NCBI RefSeq assembly: GCF_000512205.2 | Contig: NZ_CP006644.1 | Location: forward strand, 2,164,520 to 2,228,519 | Length of the DNA stretch: 64,000 nucleotides | Source of the DNA: Sphingomonas sanxanigenens DSM 19645 = NX02 | Lineage (GTDB): Bacteria; Pseudomonadota; Alphaproteobacteria; Sphingomonadales; Sphingomonadaceae | Direction of reading: 5' to 3' | In this document: piece after piece, positions 57,083-64,000 of the stretch | Layout of the letters: each line of letters begins with the position of its first letter | How positions within the stretch are numbered: position 1 is the first letter of the stretch | The notes under the pieces: model-generated | Told to the model about the DNA's origin: nothing | Seen by the model: the letters and a program-made list of their open reading frames with translations, nothing else | Database searches by the model: none | Position numbers and translations under genes: made by a program

Positions 57083-58851
57083 TGGAGGGCGGTGGCCATG
57101 GCGGCGCGCTGATGCTGACGGATGGCGTCGTCCTGCTCGGGACGGCGCTGATCTTCGTGCTGATCTTCCGTCGCCTCGGGCTGGGGGCGACGCTGGGTTA
57201 TCTCGTCGCCGGCGCGGTGATCGGCCCGCAGATGCTCAACCTCGTCGGCGAGGCGCAGAGCAAGCTCGGCGTCGCCGAACTGGGCATCACCCTGCTGCTG
57301 TTCCTCGTCGGCCTCGAACTCACGCCCGCGCGGCTGTGGCGGCTGAAGCACGATATTTTCGGGTTCGGCGCGGCGCAGGTGGTGCTCTGCGGCGTCGCGG
57401 TCACCTGTGTCGTCTGGTGGTTCACGCCCTTTTCCTTCGCGGCGTCGATCGCGCTGGGCCTCCCGCTGGCGCTCTCCTCCACCGCTCAGGTGCTGCCGAT
57501 GCTGCAATCGGCGGGGCGGCTGCGGACGCCGTTCGGCGAGCGGGCGTTCTCGATCCTGCTGTTCCAGGATCTCTCGATCGTTCCGCTGATCACGATCATC
57601 GCGGCGCTTTCGCGCGCGCCTGCCGATCCCACCGCGCCGCCGGGCTGGCTGCTCGCGGTCTATACCGTGCTCGCGATCGCAGGGCTGGTGCTGGCGGGGC
57701 GCTTCATCCTCAACCCGATGTTCAAGCTGATCGGCGGCCTCGGCGAACGCGAGATGTTCATCGCCGCGGGGCTGTTCACGGTGGTCGCCAGCGCCGCGGT
57801 GATGCAGTCGCTGCATCTGTCGACCGCGCTGGGCGCGTTCGTCGCGGGCGTGATGCTCGCCGATTCGCCCTATCGGCACGAGCTGGAAGCCGATGTCGAA
57901 CCCTTCCGCTCGCTGCTGCTCGGGCTGTTCTTCGTCGCGGTGGGCATGTTGCTCGATCTGCGCGCGATTGCGGAGCGGCCCCTGTTCGTGCTGGGCATGG
58001 CAACCGCGCTGATCGTCACCAAGGCGGTGATCATGATCGGGATCGGCCGCATCGCCGGCATGGCGTGGCGGCCCGCGCTCGGCCTCGGCCTGCTGTTGAG
58101 CCAGGGCGGCGAGTTCGGCTTCGTGCTGTTCGCACAGGCGCAATCCGCGCTGCTGATCGCGCCCGAGGCGGCGAGCCTGTTCGGCGCGGTGGTGACGCTG
58201 TCGATGGCGAGCACGCCCTTCCTGATGATGATCTCGCGCCGCTTCCGCGAAGAGCCGATCGAGGCGCGCGGCGATCTGCCGGGGCCGGAGAATGTCGCCG
58301 GCGCCAGCGCGATCATCGTCGGCTATGGCCGGTTCGGGCAGACGGTCGCGCAGATGCTGACGGCGCAGCGCATCCCGCTGACGCTGATCGATTCCAACCC
58401 GCTGCAGATCGACATCAGCACCGCCTTCGGCGCGAAGGTCTATTATGGCGACGGCACGCGCATCGACCTGCTGCGCGGGGCGGGCGCCGAAGAGGCCGGG
58501 CTGATCCTGTTCTGCATCGATGGGCAGTCGGTGGATGCCAACATGCTGCACCCGATCTCGCTGGCCTTCCCGCAGGCGAAGATCTTCGTGCGCGCGTTCG
58601 ACCGGCGGCAGTTGATGCGGCTGGCGGGCTCGCCGGCAACGGCGGTGCGCGAAGTCTATGAATCGGCGATCGAGATGGCGCGCCTGGCGATGGTGACGCT
58701 GGAGATCGAGGAAGACGAGATCGACCGCACCGAGGCGGACTATCGACGCATCGATGCCGACCGGCTGGATCGCCAGATCGCCGCCGGAGACCTGCGCGCC
58801 GGCAAGGACATGATGCTCCGGCCCGGCGTGCTGCCAGAGGAGCGCACATGA
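57082..58851 (+). CDS. Kef-type monovalent cation:proton antiporter
   Basis: A 589-residue protein with about twelve membrane helices of the CPA2 family (LALSSTAQVLPML and STALGAFVAGVMLADSPYRHELE are signature loops) followed by an RCK_N/TrkA-N domain starting IIVGYGRFGQTVA, with a NAD-binding glycine loop. It resembles KefB/KefC and YbaL-like exchangers that release potassium for proton uptake. The start ATG 57082 overlaps the preceding stop. A DUF423 gene overlaps its end. Confidence 0.9.
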   Translation: MEGGGHGGALMLTDGVVLLGTALIFVLIFRRLGLGATLGYLVAGAVIGPQMLNLVGEAQSKLGVAELGITLLLFLVGLELTPARLWRLKHDIFGFGAAQVVLCGVAVTCVVWWFTPFSFAASIALGLPLALSSTAQVLPMLQSAGRLRTPFGERAFSILLFQDLSIVPLITIIAALSRAPADPTAPPGWLLAVYTVLAIAGLVLAGRFILNPMFKLIGGLGEREMFIAAGLFTVVASAAVMQSLHLSTALGAFVAGVMLADSPYRHELEADVEPFRSLLLGLFFVAVGMLLDLRAIAERPLFVLGMATALIVTKAVIMIGIGRIAGMAWRPALGLGLLLSQGGEFGFVLFAQAQSALLIAPEAASLFGAVVTLSMASTPFLMMISRRFREEPIEARGDLPGPENVAGASAIIVGYGRFGQTVAQMLTAQRIPLTLIDSNPLQIDISTAFGAKVYYGDGTRIDLLRGAGAEEAGLILFCIDGQSVDANMLHPISLAFPQAKIFVRAFDRRQLMRLAGSPATAVREVYESAIEMARLAMVTLEIEEDEIDRTEADYRRIDADRLDRQIAAGDLRAGKDMMLRPGVLPEERT

Positions 58852-59195
58852 TTGCGAGGCGTGATCGGATGCTGGCCTTCGCGGCGTTCAGCGCGGCGGT
58901 GGCGATCGCGGCGGGCGCGTTCGGCGCGCATGGCGTGACCGGGCAGCCGGCCGAATGGCTGAAGACCGGCGGGCTCTATCAACTCGTCCATGCCGTCGCG
59001 GTGGCGGCCATGACCGGCCGGATCGTCGCGCGGGGGCCGTCGATGCTGCTGATGGCGGGATCGCTGATCTTCGCGGGCACGCTTTACGCGATGGCGTTCG
59101 GCGGCCCGCGCTGGCTGGGGATGATCACGCCGATCGGCGGCGTGCTGATGATCGCCGGCTGGGTGTGGCTGGGGCTTCGCCCGTTCCGACGGTGA
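58848..59195 (+). CDS. DUF423 small membrane protein
   Basis: A 115-residue protein with four hydrophobic helices and the DUF423 pattern: AAGAFGAHGV near the start and LYQLVHAVAV, then FAGTLYAMAFGGPRWLGMITPIGG. The family (YgdD-like) has no assigned function. Its ATG overlaps the antiporter stop in an ATGA arrangement, so the two are probably co-translated. It is convergent with aroB, 30 bases away. Confidence 0.86.
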   Translation: MIARRDRMLAFAAFSAAVAIAAGAFGAHGVTGQPAEWLKTGGLYQLVHAVAVAAMTGRIVARGPSMLLMAGSLIFAGTLYAMAFGGPRWLGMITPIGGVLMIAGWVWLGLRPFRR

Positions 59196-59225
59196 TGCGG
59201 CGCGCCCGATAAGCCGGGCTCGCCG

Positions 59226-60329
59226 TCAGCGCGGCTCCGTGTCGAGGAAGTCCGCGACGTCGGCAAGCGCGACCTGCTTGTCGACGAAGGCATTGCCGAT
59301 GCCGCGCGCCAGGATGAAGGGCACGCGTCCGCCGCTCTTCTTCTTGTCGTGCGCCATATGCCCCGCGAGCACCGCGCCCGATGCTGCCACGCCGGCATCC
59401 GCCAGCCCCTGCGGCAGCCCGGCGGCACGCAGATGCGCGGCGACCCGGCCCGCATCCTGCGCCTCGCACAGCCCGCGCCGCGCGGAGTAGCGGAAGGCGA
59501 GCGCCATGCCGGCGGCGACCGCCTCGCCGTGCAGCAGCCGGTCCGAATAGCCCGTCTCGGCCTCGAGCGCGTGACCGAAGGTGTGGCCGAGGTTGAGCAG
59601 TGCGCGGTGGTCCGCGGTCTCGCGCTCGTCCGCGGCGACGATGCGGGCCTTGGCACGCACGCTCATCTCGATCGCATAGGCGCGCGCATCGGGATCGCCG
59701 CCGAGCAGCGCGGCGGCGTTCGTCTCGCACCACTGGTAGAAGTCGAAATCGCCGAGCAGGCCATATTTGACGACCTCTGCATAGCCGGCGGCGACCTCGC
59801 GGCGCGGCAGCGTGTCGAGCACGGTCGGGTCGATCAGCACGAAGCGCGGCTGGTGGAAGGCGCCGACCAGATTCTTGCCGTGCGCGCTGTTGATCGCGGT
59901 CTTGCCGCCCACCGACGAATCGACCTGCGACAGCAGGGTGGTGGGGATCTGGACGAAATCGCAGCCGCGCTTCACGATCGATGCCGCGAAGCCGACCAGA
60001 TCGCCGATCACGCCGCCGCCGAGCGCGACGATCGATTCGGACCGCTCGACCTCCAGCGCCAGAAGCCGTTCGGTCAGGCTGCGGAGGATATCCCAGTTCT
60101 TGGTGCCTTCGCCCGGCGGCAGCACGATCGGCTCGATCGGCACGCCCGCGGCGGACAGCGCGGCTTGCAACCGGCCGAACTGGTGGCGGTAGACATTCTC
60201 CTCGGTCACGACGATCCAGCGGCCGCCGCGCTGCCAGGGCGCCAGCAACGCCGCCGCGCGGTCGATCGCGCCGGCTTCGATCAGGATATCATAACTGCGA
60301 TCGCCGAGGGCGACGGGAACGAGGGTCAT
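59226..60329 (-). CDS. aroB: 3-dehydroquinate synthase
   Basis: A 367-residue NAD- and zinc-dependent enzyme of the shikimate pathway. The NAD-binding loop is LGGGVIGDLVGFAAS; the metal-binding set includes Glu in AAGYAEVVKYG, His in NLGHTFGHALE and a later HGEAVAAGM. The length is normal. It overlaps aroK by four bases, the usual aroK-aroB arrangement. No signal of regulation was seen. Confidence 0.95.
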   Translation of the reverse strand: MTLVPVALGDRSYDILIEAGAIDRAAALLAPWQRGGRWIVVTEENVYRHQFGRLQAALSAAGVPIEPIVLPPGEGTKNWDILRSLTERLLALEVERSESIVALGGGVIGDLVGFAASIVKRGCDFVQIPTTLLSQVDSSVGGKTAINSAHGKNLVGAFHQPRFVLIDPTVLDTLPRREVAAGYAEVVKYGLLGDFDFYQWCETNAAALLGGDPDARAYAIEMSVRAKARIVAADERETADHRALLNLGHTFGHALEAETGYSDRLLHGEAVAAGMALAFRYSARRGLCEAQDAGRVAAHLRAAGLPQGLADAGVAASGAVLAGHMAHDKKKSGGRVPFILARGIGNAFVDKQVALADVADFLDTEPR

Positions 60330-60877
60330 TGGCGAAGGGCATCCAGGATGGCGTTGACGGCGTGGTCGTGCGGCTGCGGCTTGCTGTGAATGTGGATCTT
60401 CGCCTGCGCGTAGACGGGATTGCGGATTGCGGCGAGTTGGCGCAGCACGATCCGCGGATCCTTGTCTTTCAGCAACGGCCGGTCATCGCGGCGGCCGACG
60501 CGCTCGGCGAGAACGTCGATATCGGCATCGAGCCACACCGAAATCGCGTTCTGGAGGATCAGCGCACGGGTCGCGTCCGCCATGAACGCGCCGCCGCCGG
60601 TTGCGATCACCTTGGGCGTGCCATCGATCAGGCGGGCGATCACGCGGCGCTCGCCGTCGCGAAATGCGGATTCGCCATAGCGCGCGAACATCTCGGCGAT
60701 GGTCATGTCCGCGGCGCGCTCGATCTCATGGTCGGCATCGACGAACGGCAGGTCGAGCCGCGTGGCCAGGCGCTTGCCGACCGTCGATTTGCCCACGCCC
60801 ATCAGTCCGACGAGCACGATCGGCCTGTCGACGCGAGGCAATGGTGCGGCCGGGGGAGTGACTGTGTTTCCGAGCAT
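60326..60877 (-). CDS. aroK: Shikimate kinase
   Basis: A 183-residue P-loop kinase phosphorylating shikimate. Walker A is GLMGVGKST (24-32); the shikimate-binding Asp lies in VDADHEIE and GGGAF is the second substrate loop, with a lid of RDDRPLL. ATG 60877 gives the usual length with a short N-terminal tail; the frame is open 13 codons farther upstream. It ends in the aroB start. The next gene to the right is divergent. Confidence 0.93.
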   Translation of the reverse strand: MLGNTVTPPAAPLPRVDRPIVLVGLMGVGKSTVGKRLATRLDLPFVDADHEIERAADMTIAEMFARYGESAFRDGERRVIARLIDGTPKVIATGGGAFMADATRALILQNAISVWLDADIDVLAERVGRRDDRPLLKDKDPRIVLRQLAAIRNPVYAQAKIHIHSKPQPHDHAVNAILDALRQ

Positions 60878-60969
60878 GCCGGCGGGGGCTATACATAAGC
60901 CGGGGCGATCGGGCAAAAGCGCGTCGCAATGGGCACCGGCGGTCGGGATCGGGCCCCCAGGGAGTTCTC

Positions 60970-61107
60970 GTGACGCGTCTGATCACCATCCTCATCCTTC
61001 TCCTCCTGATCGTCGGCGGCGGTCTGTGGTTTCTTTCGACGCTGGACACCGAAAAGCCGCAGACCCGCGTCGAGAAGGTCGTGCCTGGTGACAAGCTTGG
61101 GAAGTAA
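60970..61107 (+). CDS. Small single-pass membrane peptide (45 residues)
   Basis: A small gene beginning GTG at 60970 with AGGGAG a few bases upstream. The peptide starts MTRLITILILLLLIVGGGL, a single hydrophobic helix, then a charged, proline-containing tail (TEKPQTRVEKVVPGDKLGK). It overlaps the next gene by 20 bases, so it is probably translationally linked to the exported protein that follows. I do not recognise a family. The evidence is the codon pattern, ribosome binding site and coupling. Confidence 0.7.
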   Translation: MTRLITILILLLLIVGGGLWFLSTLDTEKPQTRVEKVVPGDKLGK

Positions 61108-62932
61108 GCGGGCCTGGATCACCGCTGCCCTGCTTGCCACCGCCGCGATCGCGGCGCCGGTGCTGAGCCAGAGCGCGCCCGAATCGCTGCTGCCCCCCGG
61201 TTTCGGCGATCCGGTGCCACCGCCGTCGCCGACGCCTTCGGCCCAGCCCTCGGCACCGCCGCGCGCGCGGGGCCCGCAGGATCTCCTGCCGCCTTCCGCC
61301 GGGCCGACGCCCGTGGCGCCGCCGCCGGTCACGCTCACCGAAGCGGAGGGCGAGGGCAGCGACGACGAACTGGGAAACGTCGCCGACGCGCAGGTCGTCG
61401 TCCCGGAAGTCTATGATCTGCCGCCGGTATTGCGCCGCTCGACCGCAGCGGTCGGCGTGATCTCGCCGGCCGAGGGCGGGTTCGGGCGCGATGCCTTCAC
61501 CGGCAGCGACGGCCGCATGCTGGTGACCTTGCTCGACCGGCTCGACGCACCGTTGCCGTCGCGGTGGACCTCGATCGTGCTGCGCCGCGCGCTGCTGGGC
61601 GAATCGACCACGCCGGCGGGTGTCGACGGCGCCGACTGGGTCGCCGCGCGTGCCTGGCTGCTGCTGCGCATGGGCGAGGCGGATGCCGCGCGCATGCTGG
61701 TGCAGAGCGTCGACACCGACCGCTTCACCCCGCGGCTCTACAGCGTCGCGATGCAGTCCTCGCTCGCGATCGGCGACCCGGCCGGCATGTGCCGAATCGC
61801 CGAGCCCGGCGAGCGCTACAGCAGCAAGCCGGCGTGGCCGCTGGCGCGGGCGATGTGCTCGGCGATGGCCGGCGAATCCGGGCCGGCCGCCGCGATCATC
61901 GAGGCCATCCGCCGCCGCGGCCGCGCGCGCGGCGTCGATCTGACATTGGCCGAGAAGGTCGTGGGAGCGGGGGCCAATTCGCGGCGCTCGACGACGATCG
62001 AATGGGCCGGGATCGATCGGATGACGACGTGGCGCTACGGGCTCGCCTCCGCCGTCGCCGTCGACATCCCGCAGAACCTGATGGCGACGATGCCGCTGCA
62101 CGCGCGTGCCTGGCAGGTCCGTGCGCCGATGCTGGCCCCGGCGGCGCGCGCTGCCCCCGGGGATCTCGCGGCGACGCTCGGCGTCCTCTCCAGCGCGGCG
62201 CTGGTCGATCTGTACGGCTCGGTCGGCGACGCGATGGATTCGAGCGAGCTTTCGGGCAGCCTGCCCGATCTGCTGCGCCTGGCCTATAGCGACGACACCG
62301 CCGGGCGCGTCTCCGCGCTGCGTTCGATCTGGGACGGCAGCACCGATCCCAACACCCGGTTCGCGCGCCATATCCTCACCGCCCGCGCCGCGGCGCGGAT
62401 CCCGGTGGATGCCGCCTATGCGGGCGAAGCCGCCGACCTCATCGGATCGATGCTGACCGCCGGGCTCGACGTGCAGGCGGCGCGCTGGGGCGCGACTGTC
62501 GACGCGATGAGCGCGGCCGATGCGGACGCGGCCTGGGCGATGCTCGCGGTCGGCACGCCGCGGCCGACGGTGCGCGTCGATGCCGCGCGGGTCAATGCGT
62601 TCGCGGGCCGCGCCGAGGGCTCGCCGCGCGCGCAGTTGCTGTTCGCCGGGCTGGCGGCGCTGGGGCGGCTGCCGCAGGGCGATATCGACCGGCTTTCGCG
62701 CGATCTCGGCGTGCCGCTGAATGCGACCGATCGCTGGACGCGCGCGATCGTCGATGCCGCCAATGCCGGGCGCGGCGGCACGGTCGCGGTGCTCGCCGCG
62801 GTCGGCATGCAGACCGGCCGGTGGGAGCGCGTACCCGCGCAGCATCTCTACCACATCGTCGCGGCACTCCGCCGCGTCGGGCGGGAGCCCGAGGCGCGGA
62901 TGATCGCGGCGGAGGCGATGATGCGCACATGA
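61088..62932 (+). CDS. Exported protein of unknown function, helical-repeat type
   Basis: A 614-residue protein starting at GTG 61088, which overlaps the small membrane gene. A signal peptide (about 1-28) is followed by a proline-rich stretch (about 33-85, with PPPSPTPSAQPSAPP), then a long predominantly helical region that has the feel of alpha-solenoid repeats. No catalytic motif is evident. It is followed by xerD with a four-base overlap. I recall proteins of this kind in the same place in other sphingomonads, annotated only as hypothetical. Confidence 0.74.
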   Translation: MTSLGSKRAWITAALLATAAIAAPVLSQSAPESLLPPGFGDPVPPPSPTPSAQPSAPPRARGPQDLLPPSAGPTPVAPPPVTLTEAEGEGSDDELGNVADAQVVVPEVYDLPPVLRRSTAAVGVISPAEGGFGRDAFTGSDGRMLVTLLDRLDAPLPSRWTSIVLRRALLGESTTPAGVDGADWVAARAWLLLRMGEADAARMLVQSVDTDRFTPRLYSVAMQSSLAIGDPAGMCRIAEPGERYSSKPAWPLARAMCSAMAGESGPAAAIIEAIRRRGRARGVDLTLAEKVVGAGANSRRSTTIEWAGIDRMTTWRYGLASAVAVDIPQNLMATMPLHARAWQVRAPMLAPAARAAPGDLAATLGVLSSAALVDLYGSVGDAMDSSELSGSLPDLLRLAYSDDTAGRVSALRSIWDGSTDPNTRFARHILTARAAARIPVDAAYAGEAADLIGSMLTAGLDVQAARWGATVDAMSAADADAAWAMLAVGTPRPTVRVDAARVNAFAGRAEGSPRAQLLFAGLAALGRLPQGDIDRLSRDLGVPLNATDRWTRAIVDAANAGRGGTVAVLAAVGMQTGRWERVPAQHLYHIVAALRRVGREPEARMIAAEAMMRT

Positions 62933-63870
62933 TCGCGGCGGCCGGCGAGGATATCCGTCTCATCGACCGGTTCCTGGAGATGATGGCGGCTGAAGCCGGC
63001 GCGGCGCGCAACACGCTCGATGCCTATCGCACCGATCTCAACGGCGCGTCGGCGGTGCTGGACGGCGCGCTGGCGGGTGCGGGCAAGGACGCGCTCGAGA
63101 CGCTGGGCGAGGCATGGATGCCGCTCGCCGCATCGACGGTCGCGCGCAAGGCGGCGGCGCTGCGCCGCTTCTTCGCCTTCCTGCACGACGAGGGGTTGCG
63201 CGGTGACGATCCGTCGGCGGCGCTGCCGCGGCCGGTCACCCGACGGCCGCTGCCCAGGATTCTCGGCCATGGCGATGTCGATCGATTGTTCGCCGAGATC
63301 GCCCGGCGGCTGACGCTCGATCCCGTATCGCCGTTCGATGTTCGCCTCGCGGCGCTGGTCGAGCTGCTCTACGGATCGGGCCTGCGCGCGACCGAACTCG
63401 TCTCGCTGCCGGCGCGCGCCGTGTCCGGCGACCGTCCGTTCCTGATCTTGCGCGGCAAGGGCGGGCGCGAGCGGCTGGTGCCGATCTCCGACCGGGCGCG
63501 CGCCGCGGTCGCGGCGTGGCGGGCGCTGATCCCGCAGGACAGCGCGTGGCTGTTCCCCTCGGGCCGCACGCATCTCAGCCGCGTCCGGCTGTATCAACTG
63601 GTTCGCGCGCTGGCGGTGAGCGCCGGCATCGACCCGACGCGGGTCAGCCCGCACGTGCTGCGCCACGCCTTCGCGACGCATCTGCTGGAGGGCGGTGCCG
63701 ACCTGCGCGCGGTGCAGACCCTGCTCGGCCATGCCGACATCGCGACCACCGAAATCTACACCCATGTCGACAGCCGCCGCCTCGTCGAACTCGTCAACAG
63801 CCGCCATCCGCTGGCGGATGCACCCCCTGCACGTGCGACCCGCGTTGACGCGGGCACACCGCACGCCTAA
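62929..63870 (+). CDS. xerD: Site-specific tyrosine recombinase XerD
   Basis: A 313-residue recombinase that, with XerC, resolves chromosome dimers at dif. The SAM-like N-terminal core-binding domain ends near residue 105. The catalytic domain has Arg153 in GLRATEL, Lys177 in GKGGRERLV, His242 and Arg245 in HVLRHAFATHLL, His268 in LLGHADI and the nucleophile Tyr277 in TEIYTHV. The gene overlaps the upstream unknown gene. accA starts 11 bases later, as in other alphaproteobacteria. Confidence 0.94.
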   Translation: MIAAAGEDIRLIDRFLEMMAAEAGAARNTLDAYRTDLNGASAVLDGALAGAGKDALETLGEAWMPLAASTVARKAAALRRFFAFLHDEGLRGDDPSAALPRPVTRRPLPRILGHGDVDRLFAEIARRLTLDPVSPFDVRLAALVELLYGSGLRATELVSLPARAVSGDRPFLILRGKGGRERLVPISDRARAAVAAWRALIPQDSAWLFPSGRTHLSRVRLYQLVRALAVSAGIDPTRVSPHVLRHAFATHLLEGGADLRAVQTLLGHADIATTEIYTHVDSRRLVELVNSRHPLADAPPARATRVDAGTPHA

Positions 63871-63881
63871 CTGCCGCCGCC

Positions 63882-64000
63882 ATGCCCAGCTTCCTCGACT
63901 TCGAAAAACCGGTCGCCGAATTGCAGGCGCGCGTATCCGAACTCCGCGAAACCGCGGAGGCGGGATCGCTCGACATCGCCGGCGAGATTTCCAGGCTCGA
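63882..64000 (+). CDS. accA: Acetyl-CoA carboxylase carboxyltransferase alpha subunit (start only)
   Basis: Only the first 39 codons are present; the gene continues beyond the right edge. The peptide begins MPSFLDFEKPVAELQARVSE, matching the AccA N-terminus, with EGSLDIAGEI-like spacing (here AGSLDIAGEI). AccA makes malonyl-CoA for fatty acid synthesis with AccD and AccBC. Position 11 bases after xerD supports it. The carboxyltransferase core lies outside the window. Confidence 0.85.
   Translation, partial: MPSFLDFEKPVAELQARVSELRETAEAGSLDIAGEISRL

Overview
The window looks like a stretch of chromosome from a G+C-rich alphaproteobacterium, most probably a member of the Sphingomonadales. The evidence is the long N-terminal form of PstC, an ScfR-type short-chain fatty acyl regulator divergent from propionyl-CoA carboxylase, the many ATGA/GTGA start-stop overlaps, the aroK-aroB and xerD-accA neighbourhoods, and a CCCTCCCGC/GCGGGAGGG palindrome of a kind I associate with sphingomonad genomes. 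No tRNA, rRNA, insertion sequence, prophage or CRISPR array was seen. Almost every base is in a recognisable gene. The assignment rests on gene content and recalled similarity, not on a database search.

Layout. 1-2.6 kb (minus): phoR, pstS and the start of pstC, with a candidate Pho box between phoR and pstS. 2.7-7.9 kb: an SDR protein lacking the usual catalytic Tyr/Lys and gph (minus), divergent from glmU-glmS and a VOC protein. 7.8-13.7 kb (minus): truA, fmt, a PepSY protein with an OmpR-type two-component pair, and a GT39-like membrane glycosyltransferase. 13.8-19.9 kb (plus): a GT4 glycosyltransferase, recR, def, a DNA photolyase, and a cyclopropane fatty acid synthase overlapping a Nudix protein. 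19.9-28.6 kb: SDR-purF (minus); hisI, a MerR regulator and two bacterial PH-domain membrane proteins (plus); then a SleB-type hydrolase, cysK and an MFS transporter (minus).

28.6-42.5 kb is a short-chain acyl-CoA island. An alpha/beta hydrolase, acs and scfR lie on the minus strand. Divergently, pccB, a small AT-richer helix-turn-helix gene, methylmalonyl-CoA epimerase, an enoyl-CoA hydratase, a DEDDh exonuclease, methylmalonyl-CoA mutase, bioB and pccA form one tight plus-strand operon. Together they carry propionyl-CoA to succinyl-CoA, and bioB serves the biotin needed by PccA. Two TTTGCAAA palindromes sit in the divergent promoter region. The helix-turn-helix and exonuclease genes have no obvious place in the pathway and are the best lead here for something undescribed.

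42.7-47.5 kb (plus) is a tripartite efflux operon: NodT-family outer-membrane factor, MacA-like adaptor, and MacB-like ATPase and permease on separate genes. 47.6-54.4 kb (minus) holds pyrF, lapA, a patatin-like protein, an EEP-family nuclease/phosphatase, a class A beta-lactamase and a second serine beta-lactamase-fold hydrolase. 54.7-59.2 kb (plus) holds radA with a candidate LexA box, cvpA, a NifU-like protein, a Kef-type antiporter and a DUF423 protein. aroB and aroK follow on minus. The right end (plus) holds a 45-residue membrane peptide, a 614-residue exported protein of unknown function, xerD and the start of accA.
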